From Ehretia macrophylla (lineage: Eukaryota; Streptophyta; Magnoliopsida; Boraginales; Ehretiaceae), in NCBI GenBank assembly GCA_037974665.1, contig CM075775.1:42992152-43056151 (forward strand): 64,000 nucleotides of DNA, in the 5' to 3' direction. Each line of letters opens with the position of its first letter. Position 1 is the first letter of the stretch. The notes beneath the pieces were generated by a model. It was given only the letters and a program-made list of their open reading frames with translations. It was not told the origin of the DNA and did not search any database. Of this stretch, positions 34,802 through 46,337 are shown in pieces. The translations under genes were made by a program, and so were the position numbers.

Positions 34802-37592
34802 TGTAACACCCCGATCCCTCTCGAGACCGAGAGTTCTATCAATCAATCTAATCACAACCCAAATCCAAACCCGGGCATAATTTTCAGGGAATACGGACGG
34901 AGTCTCCCCTGTTTCTAGGCAAAATGTAAAATCCTGTAACAGCATATAAGTGGACCAATACCATGTCCAAACATTCAACCACCTCAAGGCCATCCGAGCC
35001 TTGGTTCTCAACAACTAAACACAGCATATAAATATACATTTCCAGTTTAAAAATTAACCTATCTCTTTACATCTTTTACAAGAACATTCAAGCTTGACAT
35101 TTAATCCATACTAATCTACTGCACAAAATATACTATCCTACCATTCTCACCCTTTTCTTTTAGACAATTACAAACATGCATTGAGGTTAACTATACTATT
35201 GAAAACATAACTAGCTTATCAATCTACCTCAACTACTTAGTTAGATTAAATTACATTTCTTTTAACAATAAATACATACAACATATGAACATACATCTTT
35301 ACATCTTTGACAGCTCAAGCCACAAAGCACGTAAGACAACTCTTCAGGCACGAACTATCACATATCCACGAACTTTTCAGCTAACAAGGCATTTCCTGAA
35401 ATGTGGTGGTGAGGAGTGAGTATACACAACACGTATACTCAGTGAGGGCGAGACAGATATCGAGTTGGAGAGAAAGAAGATCGTGCAATGCAAATAGGTA
35501 CAGTTAAGCAATACAATCAATAAAAGGCATTCAATATATATAACAATACAATAAACAATTAAGAAAAGCATTAACACAACCAATCAAAGCTATACCACAC
35601 TTTGAAGGCTATGGATCACTCGAGCGAGTAATGTACCGATCACGATTCCGATGACATTAACGATGACGCGCCGGCCCAAACCACCCTATAACACCAGTTT
35701 GGAATACCCCGGAAGTATCCATCAATCCTACGACCCAAAACTCCCTAGGAGGCAACCCAAGCGAGAAGAGGGAATAGCTACGGAGCTAGAGCAACCAACA
35801 CTGGCAACCCAAGGCTACCCAGAGAGGCCCATCACTCACGTGCGAGACACTATGCAATGCAAGACTCGATACAAAGCGATAAACGAGCGATATCAAGCAT
35901 TCTCAACAATTGATAAACATTTCAATCAATAATCAACTCTAACAAGCGTAATAAGCATTACAAGCATTTGCAATCAACAAGTAACAAGAACAACACCAAT
36001 TAACATTATCAAGCTTTAGCAAGTATTCTATAGGCATTATAAGCATTCTATAGGCAACATAAGCATTCTATAAGCAATATAAGCATTCTATAATCAATAT
36101 AATCATTCTATGAGCAATATAAGCATTCTATAATCAATATAAACATACTATAAGTAATATTCTATGTAAACACACAAAATCACAAAAATGACCCCAACTT
36201 CAAAACACCACTACTTTCAAACGAGCCACGAGCTTTGGAAACCGACTTCACCAATCCTCCTAGGTCACCATAAGGCACGTCTAAAGACCCCGAAACCCTA
36301 CTTTACCCTAGAATTCGCGCAAAGTCCCGATTTCCCCCTTTGCTCATTTGAACTACAACTATATCAACCAAACACCCAACCAACGCCATAATTACACCAA
36401 AAGTGTTTCCATGGCCTCCCAAAACGATGTCAACATGCAAAACGAGAAAACGCCAAACTCGACCTAAACGACCCCGACTTTCACTAAGCCATTTTTCTCC
36501 GTTTTTCTATTACACATTCCAATTAAACCACACATTTAGGCATTCTAGCATATCTAACACATTTCTACATCAACGGACAGCATAACGGAGCAACTTCATC
36601 GTTTCAAGGATTTACTATTCACAAAACACTATTCAACAATCAATTTAAATTGCAATCTCAACATTTAACCGCAGAAAATGTTAAAAAACTATAAATACAT
36701 GTTCTACAATAAACAAGGAACATTCTTTAAATAACAAAACGATTAAAACAACAATCTACGCATAAAATCCAAAAATCAAAGTTTAGATACAAATATTTCA
36801 AATGCACAAATAACGATGAAACCCTCACCTTAGACACTCCTAGACGCTAGGAAAATCTCGTAGAGTGCCTCGAAAACCACCGCGTGCAAGCTTACGCGAA
36901 GATTTGATGATTTGGTGAAGAAATGTTTTTTTTTTCTTTCCTTCTATTTTCGGCCATGACCAAACTGTTTTCATCTTTTTTTCTTTTTTTATTTTGTGCT
37001 ATGTTATGCTATTATAAAGGATGACAAGCTCAATGGTCAAGGCATTGGTCAAACCACTTAAGAATTGGTCAAATAAGCTTATTTTAGGCATTTTGAAGCT
37101 AAAACAACTAGCACAATTCTAATTCTAGCTAACAACAACAAAAATAATAAAATCAAGACACTAAATACTAGTTTCACTATTTGCTAAGGACTAGAATTCA
37201 TTTCCTATCTATCTCTCTCGAAATGCTATGCACTTTGCGACAATAAAAGAATAACGATTAAATCTCAAAGAATTTAAGAAATATATCATTTTTGGAAAGC
37301 ATCATAGTTTAAAATTTACTCTGGCTCGGAGCTACTTTTCATTTAATTGAAATCTGAGCATTTAAGCGCAAGAAAAATAAAACCGATTGACATCAATATG
37401 AAAAGTAGTTGTTATTCTGTTAAAATAATTAGCTCAAGTATTATTCTAGTTACTTCTGAAAGAAATATGAAAATAAAGCTTCAAATAATGTTTAACTAAA
37501 AATAAACACAAATTCAATGCCAACATTTAAGATGTCACTTAGTTAAATGAAATTAAATGCCATTAAATGCATGCCGGGTTCGGGTTATCACA
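34802..37592 (-). mobile_element. R2: solo LTR inside the P1 5' LTR
   Basis: It is 2791 bp on the + strand, from TGTAACACCCC to GGTTATCACA. AAGGT is repeated on both sides (34797-34801, 37593-37597), and the P1 3' LTR shows the uninterrupted site (AAAAGGTTGTCC near 47870). No internal region or second LTR is present, so it arose by LTR-LTR recombination or as a single-LTR insertion. Minus polarity is inferred from the resemblance of its ends to those of M1 and M2. Confidence 0.92.
36021..36160. repeat. Minisatellite, 7 x 20 bp, in R2
   Basis: Seven head-to-tail units close to AAGCATTCTATAAGCAATAT, each exactly 20 bp. R1 has a single matching stretch near 375-400 and R3 shows no comparable array, so the expansion is private to R2. 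Confidence 0.92.
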
Positions 37593-38501
37593 AAGGTTGT
37601 CCTCCTATGATTGATTGTTTATTATTATTGTTGAGCCTTGATATGCGTGTGCCACCTTTCCTACGGTATCGGGCCGTCGGGTTGAAAACAGCATGGCTAT
37701 CAGAGGCTACCCTCATCTGGCATGGGCGGAGATGCCATGGAGGGCAAGGCTAGTGAGGTACCTCGGGTGTATATGTCATGGGGGTGATAAGAAGTTAGTT
37801 GAGATCGTGATGGCATTTGGAGTTACACCAACTAGAGTATCATTTATTGATTGGTCATTATAGTTATGTGTTTATATTGTTATTGATGTTTACTGTGTGT
37901 TTACTGCTCAAATGATCATTTCCGAGTATAGTAAATACTATTAGAGATCTATCAGATCCTCACTGGGCTTGTTTTATATAAGTTCACTCTCAATTATTGC
38001 ATGCATGCAGGTGCTACTGATTCTGACTACGGGTACGTGTCTCTTGAAGAGGGAAATGTGCCGTATGTGGATGAATCTTATGTGCAGGAGTCATTGCCAT
38101 GAGATTATCTTAGTTGTTGTAAAATGATGTACTGTATAACCTATCTTAATATAATGACATATGTATGATGATTTAGTAGTCTTTATTTTGATCATGAATA
38201 AATTACTAAGTTGGTTATAACCTATTTTGAAATGTATGTTTAGCCTATGTACTAAGTTGGAACGGAGGCGTATAACTATGAATGAGTTGTTGAAGGAATG
38301 ATTATTGTATAATATGGTTATGTTGTATGTTGTTAATTTAATTGAGGAGTTGATTGTTGAATGGTTTGTGGAACTAGTTGTATGATATTCTTAAGAGGTT
38401 GGTTTAGAGCCTCGGTGTCTTAATTACTATCGTTATACTGCCAAAATTCCTTTGCGTCCTGACTGATTGTAGGTGGGGTTGAGTTGGGGCATGACATTAA
38501 G

Positions 38502-38514
38502 TGGTATCAGAGCA
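38502..38514 (+). other. P1 primer-binding site
   Basis: TGGTATCAGAGCA begins five bases after the 5' LTR end. It is the initiator-Met tRNA type used by all the LTR elements here. Confidence 0.9.
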
Positions 38515-38787
38515 CATGTTAGCTATCAGCCGGGGTATTCTCAGAATGTGGGTAATGGTCTTAGCATGAAAGTATGTATGAAGTGAAAGAAAAGTAAACT
38601 ATGTGTTAATATGATTAAATTATTAAGTGATTATGTGATTTAGTGCTTATGTGATTATGTGATCAATTTGTTTATGTGGTTAATACTTAACTGATTTATG
38701 TGTTTATGTGAATTGTTGTTTATTTGCTAATAATTGTCTATAGCCTATCTATATGCTATAACATGTGCTAACTCTTTGATTAGTAGA

Positions 38788-40061
38788 ATGACTGGTAGAC
38801 CGAGAACAAGAGGTAGGCCCGAAGCAGTTGACGAGGTTCCAGGTAATGTGGCACTAGGCCGAGAAAGGGGTAGTGATCGTTTTGAATCAGCCATGGATAG
38901 GATCGCAGAGGTTATGGCCAGTCAGGCCCAGTTGCTAGCAGGGCAGGTTGCCCAAGCTCAGACTTTGCAGGCACAATTATTGAACGTACAGGGTGGATAC
39001 CACGGGCATGGTACACTGAAGGAGTTCTTAGGGTACTATCCACCGAGGTTTCAAGGGGAACCAGATGATCGGAAGCTGAGGCATGGATTAGTAAAGAGGA
39101 GAAAATATTTGACCCTATGGATTATACTGATGAAAGAAAGGTCACCTTTGCCGTTTATTTGTTTGATGATGAGGCAGAGGAGTGGTGGCGCATGGTGAAA
39201 TCTAGTTGGGAGACCCAGGGTATTCCGTATGTCTGGGATACCTTTCTGAGAGCTTTCCGGGCGAAATATGTCCCGAAGATTGCACGGGAGAGGAGAGAGG
39301 ATGAGTTTCTGCCTCTAGTTCAGGGGGACGCTTCAATGGCTTAGTATGAGGCCACATTTACTAGACTATCCAGGTATGCACCGGAGTTTGTGGCTGACGA
39401 GGAGCGCAAGACTCGTAGGTTTATGTTGGGTTTGAGGCCCGAGATTCAGGATGCGATGGCCCTGAATCAGTATGATATACTTACTGAGGCCTTTGATGCA
39501 GCTTCTAGGTTAGAGAAGAGAAAGGGGGAACAGATCAAACCTAGTCAGCCTAGAAAGAGGCCCTTTCAACCGCAGGGTCAGCAGGGTATGTATAGACCTT
39601 CGGTACAACAGGGTGGTTATAGGCCTGCAGTGCAGCAGGGTTCTTTCAAACCGCAGGGTCAGCAAGGCTACTATCGACCTCAGTTTCAGCTAAGGTCTTA
39701 TCAGGCTCAACCGCAGTTTAGGCCGGCCCAGTCTCAGGGTCCATATAGGCCTAGTGTTGTGAGACCTCAGCAGCAGGCTGGTATAGCTGCTTTCTCAGGT
39801 TCTGGTTCTTCTAGGAGCAGTGGCAGTGTTTCGTGTACTTACTGCAAGCGTAAGGGCCATGTGGAGGCCGAATGCAGGGCGAAGGCAGGAACGTGTTTGG
39901 GTTGCGACAACAATCAGCATAGGGTGAAAGACTGCTATAAATATCAAGGAACTGAGGGTCGGGCAGTGACCCAGGGTTATCAAGGTCGACCTACTGGTGG
40001 TGCACCTCAACAACAGCGGGTTCAGGCTCGAGCCTACGCAGTTGACTTAGAGGAGATGCCT
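38788..40061 (+). pseudogene. P1 gag
   Basis: The start is taken as MTGRPRTRGRPEAVDEV; an in-frame Met 18 codons earlier lies in low-complexity leader sequence. The product has TLKEFLGYYPPRFQGEPDD, the capsid core with EAEEWWRMV, GLRPEIQDAM, a Gln/Pro-rich repeat linker (QQG-Y-RP units), and two knuckles (CTYCKRKGHVEAEC, CLGCDNNQHRVKDC), both perfect C-x2-C-x4-H-x4-C. One base is missing at 39075/39076, shown by the frame shift between DDRK and the conserved W. A TAG at 39342-39344 stands where M1 and M2 have Gln (VAQYE, VVQYE). It would form the particle that packages element RNA. Confidence 0.9.
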
Positions 40062-40064
40062 TAG

Positions 40065-40553
40065 GAAACTGCAGTTGTGGAAGGTAACTTCCTTATACTT
40101 GATCAACTTGTTAAAGTGTTGATTGATTCTGGTGCTAAGCATTCTTTCATTACTCTTGCTTGTGTACAACGTGTTAATATGCAACCTAAAAGACTGCCTT
40201 ATGTGGTTGAGATTAGTACCTCTTTGACTGATAAGCATGTGACTGGCTTAGTATGTAAGGATTGTAAAATACATGTTAGGGGGTATAATTTTCCTTCGGA
40301 CCTTATCTTATTTCCTATCTGGGGGTACGATGTTATCTTGGGTATGGATTGGCTTTCTAAGTATGATGCCCAATTAAACTGTAGAACGAAGGTAGTACGG
40401 TTTCGGTTGCCAGATCAGCCAGTGGTAGAGGTAGCAGGGAACCGGGGTGCTAAGACGAGTTTTATTATCTCAGCAACTAAAGCCATTAAGTTGGTGAGTA
40501 AGGGGTGTTCGGGTTATCTAGCTTATTTGATCAACAAGCCATCTGATAAGCTA
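40065..40553 (+). pseudogene. P1 protease
   Basis: Open between two TAG stops (40062, 40554). LIDSGAKHSFI holds the catalytic DSG triad of a retropepsin. ILGMDWLSKYDAQLNC is the flap-distal motif typical of Ty3/gypsy. Family role: cuts Gag-Pol in the particle. The domain itself looks intact apart from Lys after DSGA, where Thr is usual. Confidence 0.88.
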
Positions 40554-40556
40554 TAG

Positions 40557-41935
40557 CTAGAGGAAGCACCTATTATTCGGGAATATCCCAATGTATTTCC
40601 CAAGGAGTTGCCAGGGTTGCCGCCAGAGAGAGATATGCAGTTTGTGATCAATCTTATTCCCGGTACTCAACATATTTCTAAATCAGCGTACCGGATGGCA
40701 CCAGCTGAGTTGAAGGAGTTGAAAACTCAGTTGCAAGAGTTAATTGAGAAGGGTTTCATTCAGCAGAGTTCTTCACCATGGGGAGCACCTGTTTTATTTG
40801 TGAAGAAGAAAGATGGTACCTTGAGATTATGCATTGACTATCGTGGTTTGAATCAAGTGACCATCAAGAACAAGTATCCTTTGCCATTGATTGACGAGTT
40901 GTTTGATCAATTTCAGGGAGCCAAAGTTTACTCTAAGTTTGACTTGAGGCAGGGGTATTTTTAGCTTCGGATTCACACAGAGGATGTTCCGAAGTCTGCC
41001 TTCAGGACTCGGTACGGGCATTATGAGTTTGTAGTTATGCCCTTTGGATTAACTAATGCACCGGCAGCATTTATGGATCTTATGCATCGGGTTTTTCCGC
41101 CATACTTGGACCAGTTCATGGTAATCTTTATTGATGATATCTTGGTTTATTCTAAGTCTGAATTGGAGCATGAACAACATCTACGGCTTGTCTTACAGAA
41201 GCTGCAGGAGCATCAGTTGTTTGCGAAGTTCAGCAAATGTGAATTTTGGCTACAACACATATCTTTTCTTGGCCATGTTATCACACAGAGTGGTATTTAT
41301 GTAGATCCCACTAAGATTGAAGCGGTAATGTCTTGGAAACGGCCGGAGAATGTTTCGGAGGTTTGTAGCTTTCTTGGCTTGGCGGGTTATTACCGTAGGT
41401 TTGTCAAGGACTTTTCTAAGATTACCGGGCCACTTTCTAAGTTAACTCAGAAACATACTAGCTTTGTTTGGGATGAGAAATGTGAGAGTGGGTTTCAAGA
41501 GTTGAAAAAGAGATTGACTACCGCTCCAGTACTTGTTCTACCAGAGGGGACCGATAATATGGTTATCTACAGTGTTGCATCCAAGGAGGGCTTAGGATGT
41601 GTAATTATGCAGAATGATCGGGTTATTGCCTATGGTTCTAGAAAGCTGAAACCGTATGAGGTGAATTATCTGACTCATGATCTTGAGTTGGCAGCTGTTG
41701 TTTTCTCATTGAAAAAGTGGCGTCATTATCTGTGGGGTAGTAAGTTTGAGATTCTCACTGATCATACGAGCCTTAAGTATTTGTTCTCCCAGAAGGAGTT
41801 GAATATGCATCAACGGAGGTGGATGGAACTTCTCGAGATTATAATTGTTCTATCTGTTATCTTCCTGGGAAGACAAATGTTGTGGCAGACGCTCTTAGCC
41901 ATAAGGCGAGTGTTTCTTGTTTGGCTGTCAAGAAG
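40557..41935 (+). pseudogene. P1 reverse transcriptase and RNase H
   Basis: RT runs from [19 protein letters not shown] through [18 protein letters not shown] to [12 protein letters not shown], so the FIDD active site is intact. A TAG at 40962-40964 replaces the Gln of GYYQLRI, which M2 keeps. In RNase H the first catalytic Asp is lost: the codon at 41574-41576 is GTT (YSVAS) where M2 has YSDAS. One base is missing at 41837/41838, after which [11 protein letters not shown] is readable in the next frame up to a TAG at 41936-41938. RT could be functional in sequence terms; RNase H could not. Confidence 0.9.
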
Positions 41936-41938
41936 TAG

Positions 41939-43085
41939 GAGGTTCTTGAGGAATTCACTTATTGGAGACCGGAGTTGACTCAGGTTGGGGTAATATATTC
42001 ACATCTCCGTATTCAGCCTTTATTGTTGTCTCAGATCAGAGAAGCTCAGCAACTTGATACTAAACTTCAGAAGATCAAGGATCAAATCACGGATGATCAG
42101 TCTGACTTCAAATTACATGAGGATGGTATTCTTCGGTTTTAGAACAGGGTTTGTGTTCCCGATGAACCGGGCTTGAGGCGAGGTATTATGGAGGAAGCTC
42201 ATAATTCTAAGTACACCATTCATCCTGGTAGAAACAAAATGTATTGGGATTTGAAGCAACATTATTGGTGGAATAACATGAAGAGGGAAGTTGCTCAGTT
42301 TGTATCTAGATGTTTGACTTGTCAGCGAGTGAAAGCCGAGCATCAACGACCTGCAGGTTTGCTTCAGCCGTTGGCTATACCACAGTGGAAATGGGAGCAT
42401 ATTACGATGGACTTCGTTACTGGTTTGCCTAGAACACCGAGAGGTAATGATGCAGTTTGGGTTATCGTGGATCGTTTGAAGAAGATAGCTCACTTTATTT
42501 CGATGAGGATGGGAGACGAAGTTGCAAAGTTGACAGATCTTTATTTGGATCAGATTGTTAGACTTCACGGAATTCCATCTAGTATTATCTCAGATCAAGA
42601 TCCTTTATTTACTTCTCTCTTGTGGGAGAAACTTCAAGAGACTTTGGGTACTCAACTTAATTTCAGTACAACGTATCATCCACAGACCGACGGTCAGTCC
42701 GAGAGGACTATTCAGATTCTAGAAGATATGCTCAGGGCTTGTGTTCTGGACTTCGGGAAGAACTGGGAGAACCATCTACCACTTGCCGAGTTTGCCTATA
42801 ACAATAGTTATCAAGCTACTATTGGGATGGCACCTTTTGCAGCTCTTTATGGTCGTAAGTGTCGTTTACCTTTGTATTGGGATGAAGTAGGGGAGATGAA
42901 GACTATTGATCCAACTGTTATGCCAGAGCTTCTAGAGAAGATTGAGAATGTTCAGTTGATCAGGCAGAGAATGCTTACAGCGCAAAGCAGATTCAAGAGT
43001 TATGCTGATAAGTGTCGTCGGGACTTGGAGTTTATAGTCGGAGATCGGGTTTTCTTGAGATTGTCTCCTCGAAAGGGATTTGCTC
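41939..43085 (+). pseudogene. P1 integrase
   Basis: After a linker with one TAG (42140-42142), the His-His-Cys-Cys zinc region (EAHNSKYTIHPG, CLTCQRVK) leads into the core: TMDFV, IISDQDP and DGQSERT give the DDE triad. AYNNSYQATIGMAPF and YGRKCRLPLYW follow. From MRRGIMEEAHN the frame stays open for about 300 codons until R3 cuts it at LSPRKGFA. The target duplication TGCTC lets the frame continue at 45921 as RYGKGEKL. This is the best-preserved coding stretch in the nest. Confidence 0.92.
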
Positions 43086-45915
43086 TGTAACGCCCCGACC
43101 CGACCCCGCAAAAGGCCAAGTCCAGACCCAACACACAGACGGAGTCTTCTCTGTACCGTGGACGATCCGAAAACCCTACATTCAACATAATAATCACGAA
43201 AACCACAATAATCATTTGTAACAAGTCAACTTTCTTTTAGAAACATACATCTTCTCATTATTCAACTTTGCAACCCAAAATGACATGCATACTATACAGG
43301 TACTTATGCCACTAAGCAGTAAAACCATTAGCATGCAGTTCTTTACTAGTCACGAGAGTACATCTTTACAACTTTACAACCTTTCACCTATTACAACATA
43401 AGACCGTAGAGGCCTCAAAATAGAAACTACATACAAGGCTACAAGCCTCAAAATGAAGCGACAACCAAGCAATATACACATCAAGCATGGCCCGTACAAA
43501 AGACTGGCAACCAACCACCAGCTAAGCAAAGAAAGTGCTATCAAGGAAACACATCCACTTGCTCCTCCTCCTCCTCAACCACCTCAAAAGGATCAGCCTC
43601 AACTACTCCTGTAAAATATAGTATAGAAAGGGATGAGCAAAAACTATTGCTCAGCGAGGGTTAATTGGTCTCAAGGACGGAGGTGAGAGGAGAATGCAAT
43701 GCAAATAGTCAAGTAGATTAGTCAATTAACATGCAGAGATACAAGCTAAGCCAACAATAAATCAAGGCAAGCATTAAGGCTATAACCATTCAATTAAATG
43801 ATACAATTCACTTTCCACGAGCACCTTCAATTCACTAATCCGATGACAACGCGCCGGCCCAACCACCTTATAACTTCAGTTTGGAATACCCCAGAAGTAT
43901 TCAATTAATTCTACGACCCAAATCTCCCTGGGCGGCAACGTAAGCAAGAAAGGGAATAGGACATGGAGCTAGAGCAACCAACACTGGCAACCCGAGGCTA
44001 CCCAGAGAGGCCCATCACACCTCTCCTGACTCTATGAATGCAATATAAAATACAATACTACAATCGAGCGATAGAGCCACACGTGGGAGAATAACAAAGT
44101 AGGTTACTCTCGCACGCAATAGCAACAGTTGATATACATTTCAACCACAATCAACTATAATAAGCACAATAAGCAACAACAAGCAACAATAACTGTGGTA
44201 ACAGAATCCCACATCGGAAGATTTGGAAGTGAGAGAGCTAGATATAAGAGTTAGTCTCTTATATCAACCCAGGGCCCTTTTGAGAAGAGATTCTCGATAG
44301 GACAAAACCGTGAGGGACCTGTGCCTGCGGGCCAGGGACTGCCAATAGCAGACAATTCTTGGGTAGTGACGGCTCGGTGAGACTCTGCGTGGGCTCCACG
44401 TGGGGAGTCGGGTCGTTACAAATGGTATCAGAGCCAGTCTTCCCTTGTGCTCGTGCCCGCGAGGGCGCGGGGCCTCTTAAGGGGGGTGGAATGTGGTAAC
44501 ACAATCCCACATCGGAAGATTTGGAAGTGAGAGAGCTGGATATAAGAGTTAGTCTCTTATATCAGCCCAGGGCCTTTTTGAGAAGAGATTCTCGAGAGGA
44601 CAAAACCGTGAGGGACTTGTGCCTGCGGGTCAGGGACTGCCAATAGCGAACAATTCCTGGGCAGTGACGGCTCCGTGAGACTCTGCATGGGCTCCACGAG
44701 GGGAGTCGGGTCGTTACAAAAACATTCTAAAAGCCAAAACATGTTAAAACCCAACAAAACACACAACGACCCCAACTTTCAAAATGCTACTACTTCCAAA
44801 CGAGCTACGAGTTTTGGAAACTGACTTCACCACTCCTCCTAGGACACCATAAGGCACGTCTAAAGACCACGAAACCCTACTTTACCCTAGAATTCCCGCA
44901 AAGCCCCGATTTTTTTCTTTGCTCATTTGAACTACAGCTACTTTAACCGATTACCCAACCAATGTCACAACTACACCAAAAGTGCCTCCATGACATACCT
45001 CGACAATGCCTTCACGCAAAACGAGAAATTGTCAAACTCGACCGGAACGACCCCTACATGTACCAAGCCATTTTTCTCTGTTTTTCCATTACACAATCCA
45101 AATAAACCATACATTTAAGCATTCTAGCATATCTAGCATCTTTTCACATCAACAGAATGCAAAACGAAGCAACTTTTACGAAACAGGGGTTTACTATTCA
45201 TATTTTACTATTCCATTTACATTTGAAATTGCAATTGCTATATTTAACCGTAGAAAATGCTAAAAAGCTGCAAATACATATTCTACCATCATCAAGGAAC
45301 ATTCTTTAAGCAACAAAACGGATAAAATAACAACCTACGGCTAAATCACAAAAATTAAAGTTTAGATACAATAATTTCAAATGCGCAAATACGATGCAAC
45401 CCTCGTCTTAGATGCTATTAGATGCTAGGAAAACCACGTTGGAAGCCTCGAAAACAACCCCGTGCAAGCCCTCGCGAAGATTTGAAGATTTGAAATTGAA
45501 AATCTTTTTTTTTCTTTTTCTCCTATGGTTTCGGCCTTCCCTTTTTTTTAAGCTTTCTTGTGTTTTTTTTATGCTATTTGTTTACTTAAAAGATGACAAC
45601 AAAGGTCAAAGTCAAGGTCTTGGTCAATGCTCACTTAAGTTGGTCAACTAAGCTTATTTCATGCATTTTAAGGCTAAAACAACTAATACAATTATAATTC
45701 TAGTCAACAACAACTAAAACACTAAAATTAAAACACTAAATACTAGTTTTTACTATTTACTGAGGACTAGAAATCATTTCCTAATTAACACTCTCGAAAT
45801 GCAATGCAATTTGCGACGATAGACGAATAACAATTAAATATCAAAGAATTTAAGAAAAATATAATTTTCAGAAAAATAAACAGAAAAATTTCACGTTCCG
45901 GGCTCGGGTATTACA
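43086..45915 (-). mobile_element. R3: solo LTR inside P1 integrase, carrying a TRIM
   Basis: It is 2830 bp on the + strand, from TGTAACGCCCC to GGTATTACA, with TGCTC at 43081-43085 and 45916-45920. The P1 codons KGFA and RYGK join in frame across the site. It matches R1 and R2 over most of its length but lacks a segment of about 300 bp near its right end. Without the TRIM it is about 2.3 kb. Confidence 0.94.
44194..44718 (+). mobile_element. TRIM: 525-bp terminal-repeat retrotransposon in miniature
   Basis: Two 227-bp LTRs (44194-44420 and 44492-44718) begin TGTGGTAACA and end GTCGTTACA. I count about 14 mismatches between them. The interior is only 71 bp: a primer site TGGTATCAGAGCC (44423-44435) and a purine tract AAGGGGGGTGGAA just before the second LTR. 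The flanks ATAAC (44189-44193) and AAAAC (44719-44723) fit a target duplication with one mismatch. AATCCCACATCGG near each LTR start is common in plant TRIMs. It has no coding capacity and depends on enzymes from other elements. No 5S-like block was seen, so it is not the Cassandra type. Confidence 0.93.
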
Positions 45916-46267
45916 TGCTCGATATGGTAAAGGCGAAAAGCTGAGTCCGAGGTTTGTAGAGCCGTTTGAGATTATCGGTAGAGTTGGCAAGTTGGCATAT
46001 CAGTTGACTTTACCGGAGAATTTCTCTAATGTTCATGATGTCTTTCACGTGTCTAATTTACGGAAGTATAATCTGGATCCTTCTCATATTCTAGAGCCAG
46101 AGCTGTTACAGCTTCGTGATAATCTAACTCATGATGAGAGGCCGATTCGCAGTCTTGATCAGATGGAACGGGAACTGAGATCGAAGAAGATTCCGATGGT
46201 CAAAGTGTGGTGGAAGCATCACGGTATTGAGGAGGCTACTTGGGAGAAGCAAGATCAGATGCAGTAG
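45916..46267 (+). pseudogene. P1 integrase C-terminus with chromodomain-like tail
   Basis: Continuation of P1 Pol after R3. RYGKGEKLSPRFVEPFEI leads into AYQLTLPENFSNVHDVFHVS, LEPELLQLRDNLTHDERPIR and a chromodomain-like end, IPMVKVWWKHHGIEEATWEK. It stops at a TAG (46265-46267), where M2 goes on to QYPELF; QYPDFF is still readable after the stop. Confidence 0.9.
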
Positions 46268-46320
46268 CAGTACCCAGATTTTTTTCGTTCAGCAAGTAAG
46301 AATTTCGGGGATGAAATTTC

Positions 46321-46337
46321 TTTAAGGGGGGAGAGAA
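46321..46337 (+). other. P1 polypurine tract
   Basis: TTTAAGGGGGGAGAGAA directly precedes the 3' LTR start TGTGAGACTCC. Confidence 0.9.

Larger units (their letters stand above)
33269..38496 (+). repeat. P1 5' LTR, containing R2
   Basis: It runs from TGTGAGACCCC to GGGGCATGACA. Without R2 and one AAGGT it is about 2.43 kb, against 2439 bp for the 3' LTR. It has a CACACA run near 33850 and the shared block (CCTCACTGGGC.. GCAGGTG) near 37965-38015. Confidence 0.93.

Noticed and set aside
36021..36160. CRISPR-like array
   Set aside because: Units are head-to-tail with no unique spacers; it is a simple minisatellite in a plant LTR.
44194..44718. Cassandra-type TRIM with 5S rRNA-like LTRs
   Set aside because: No 5S promoter-like block is visible in the LTRs; only the general TRIM structure is supported.
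34802..45915. R2 and R3 as the two LTRs of a single 11-kb element
   Set aside because: They are direct repeats around P1 gag-pol, but each has its own target duplication (AAGGT, TGCTC). P1's own LTRs, primer site and purine tract explain the coding region.
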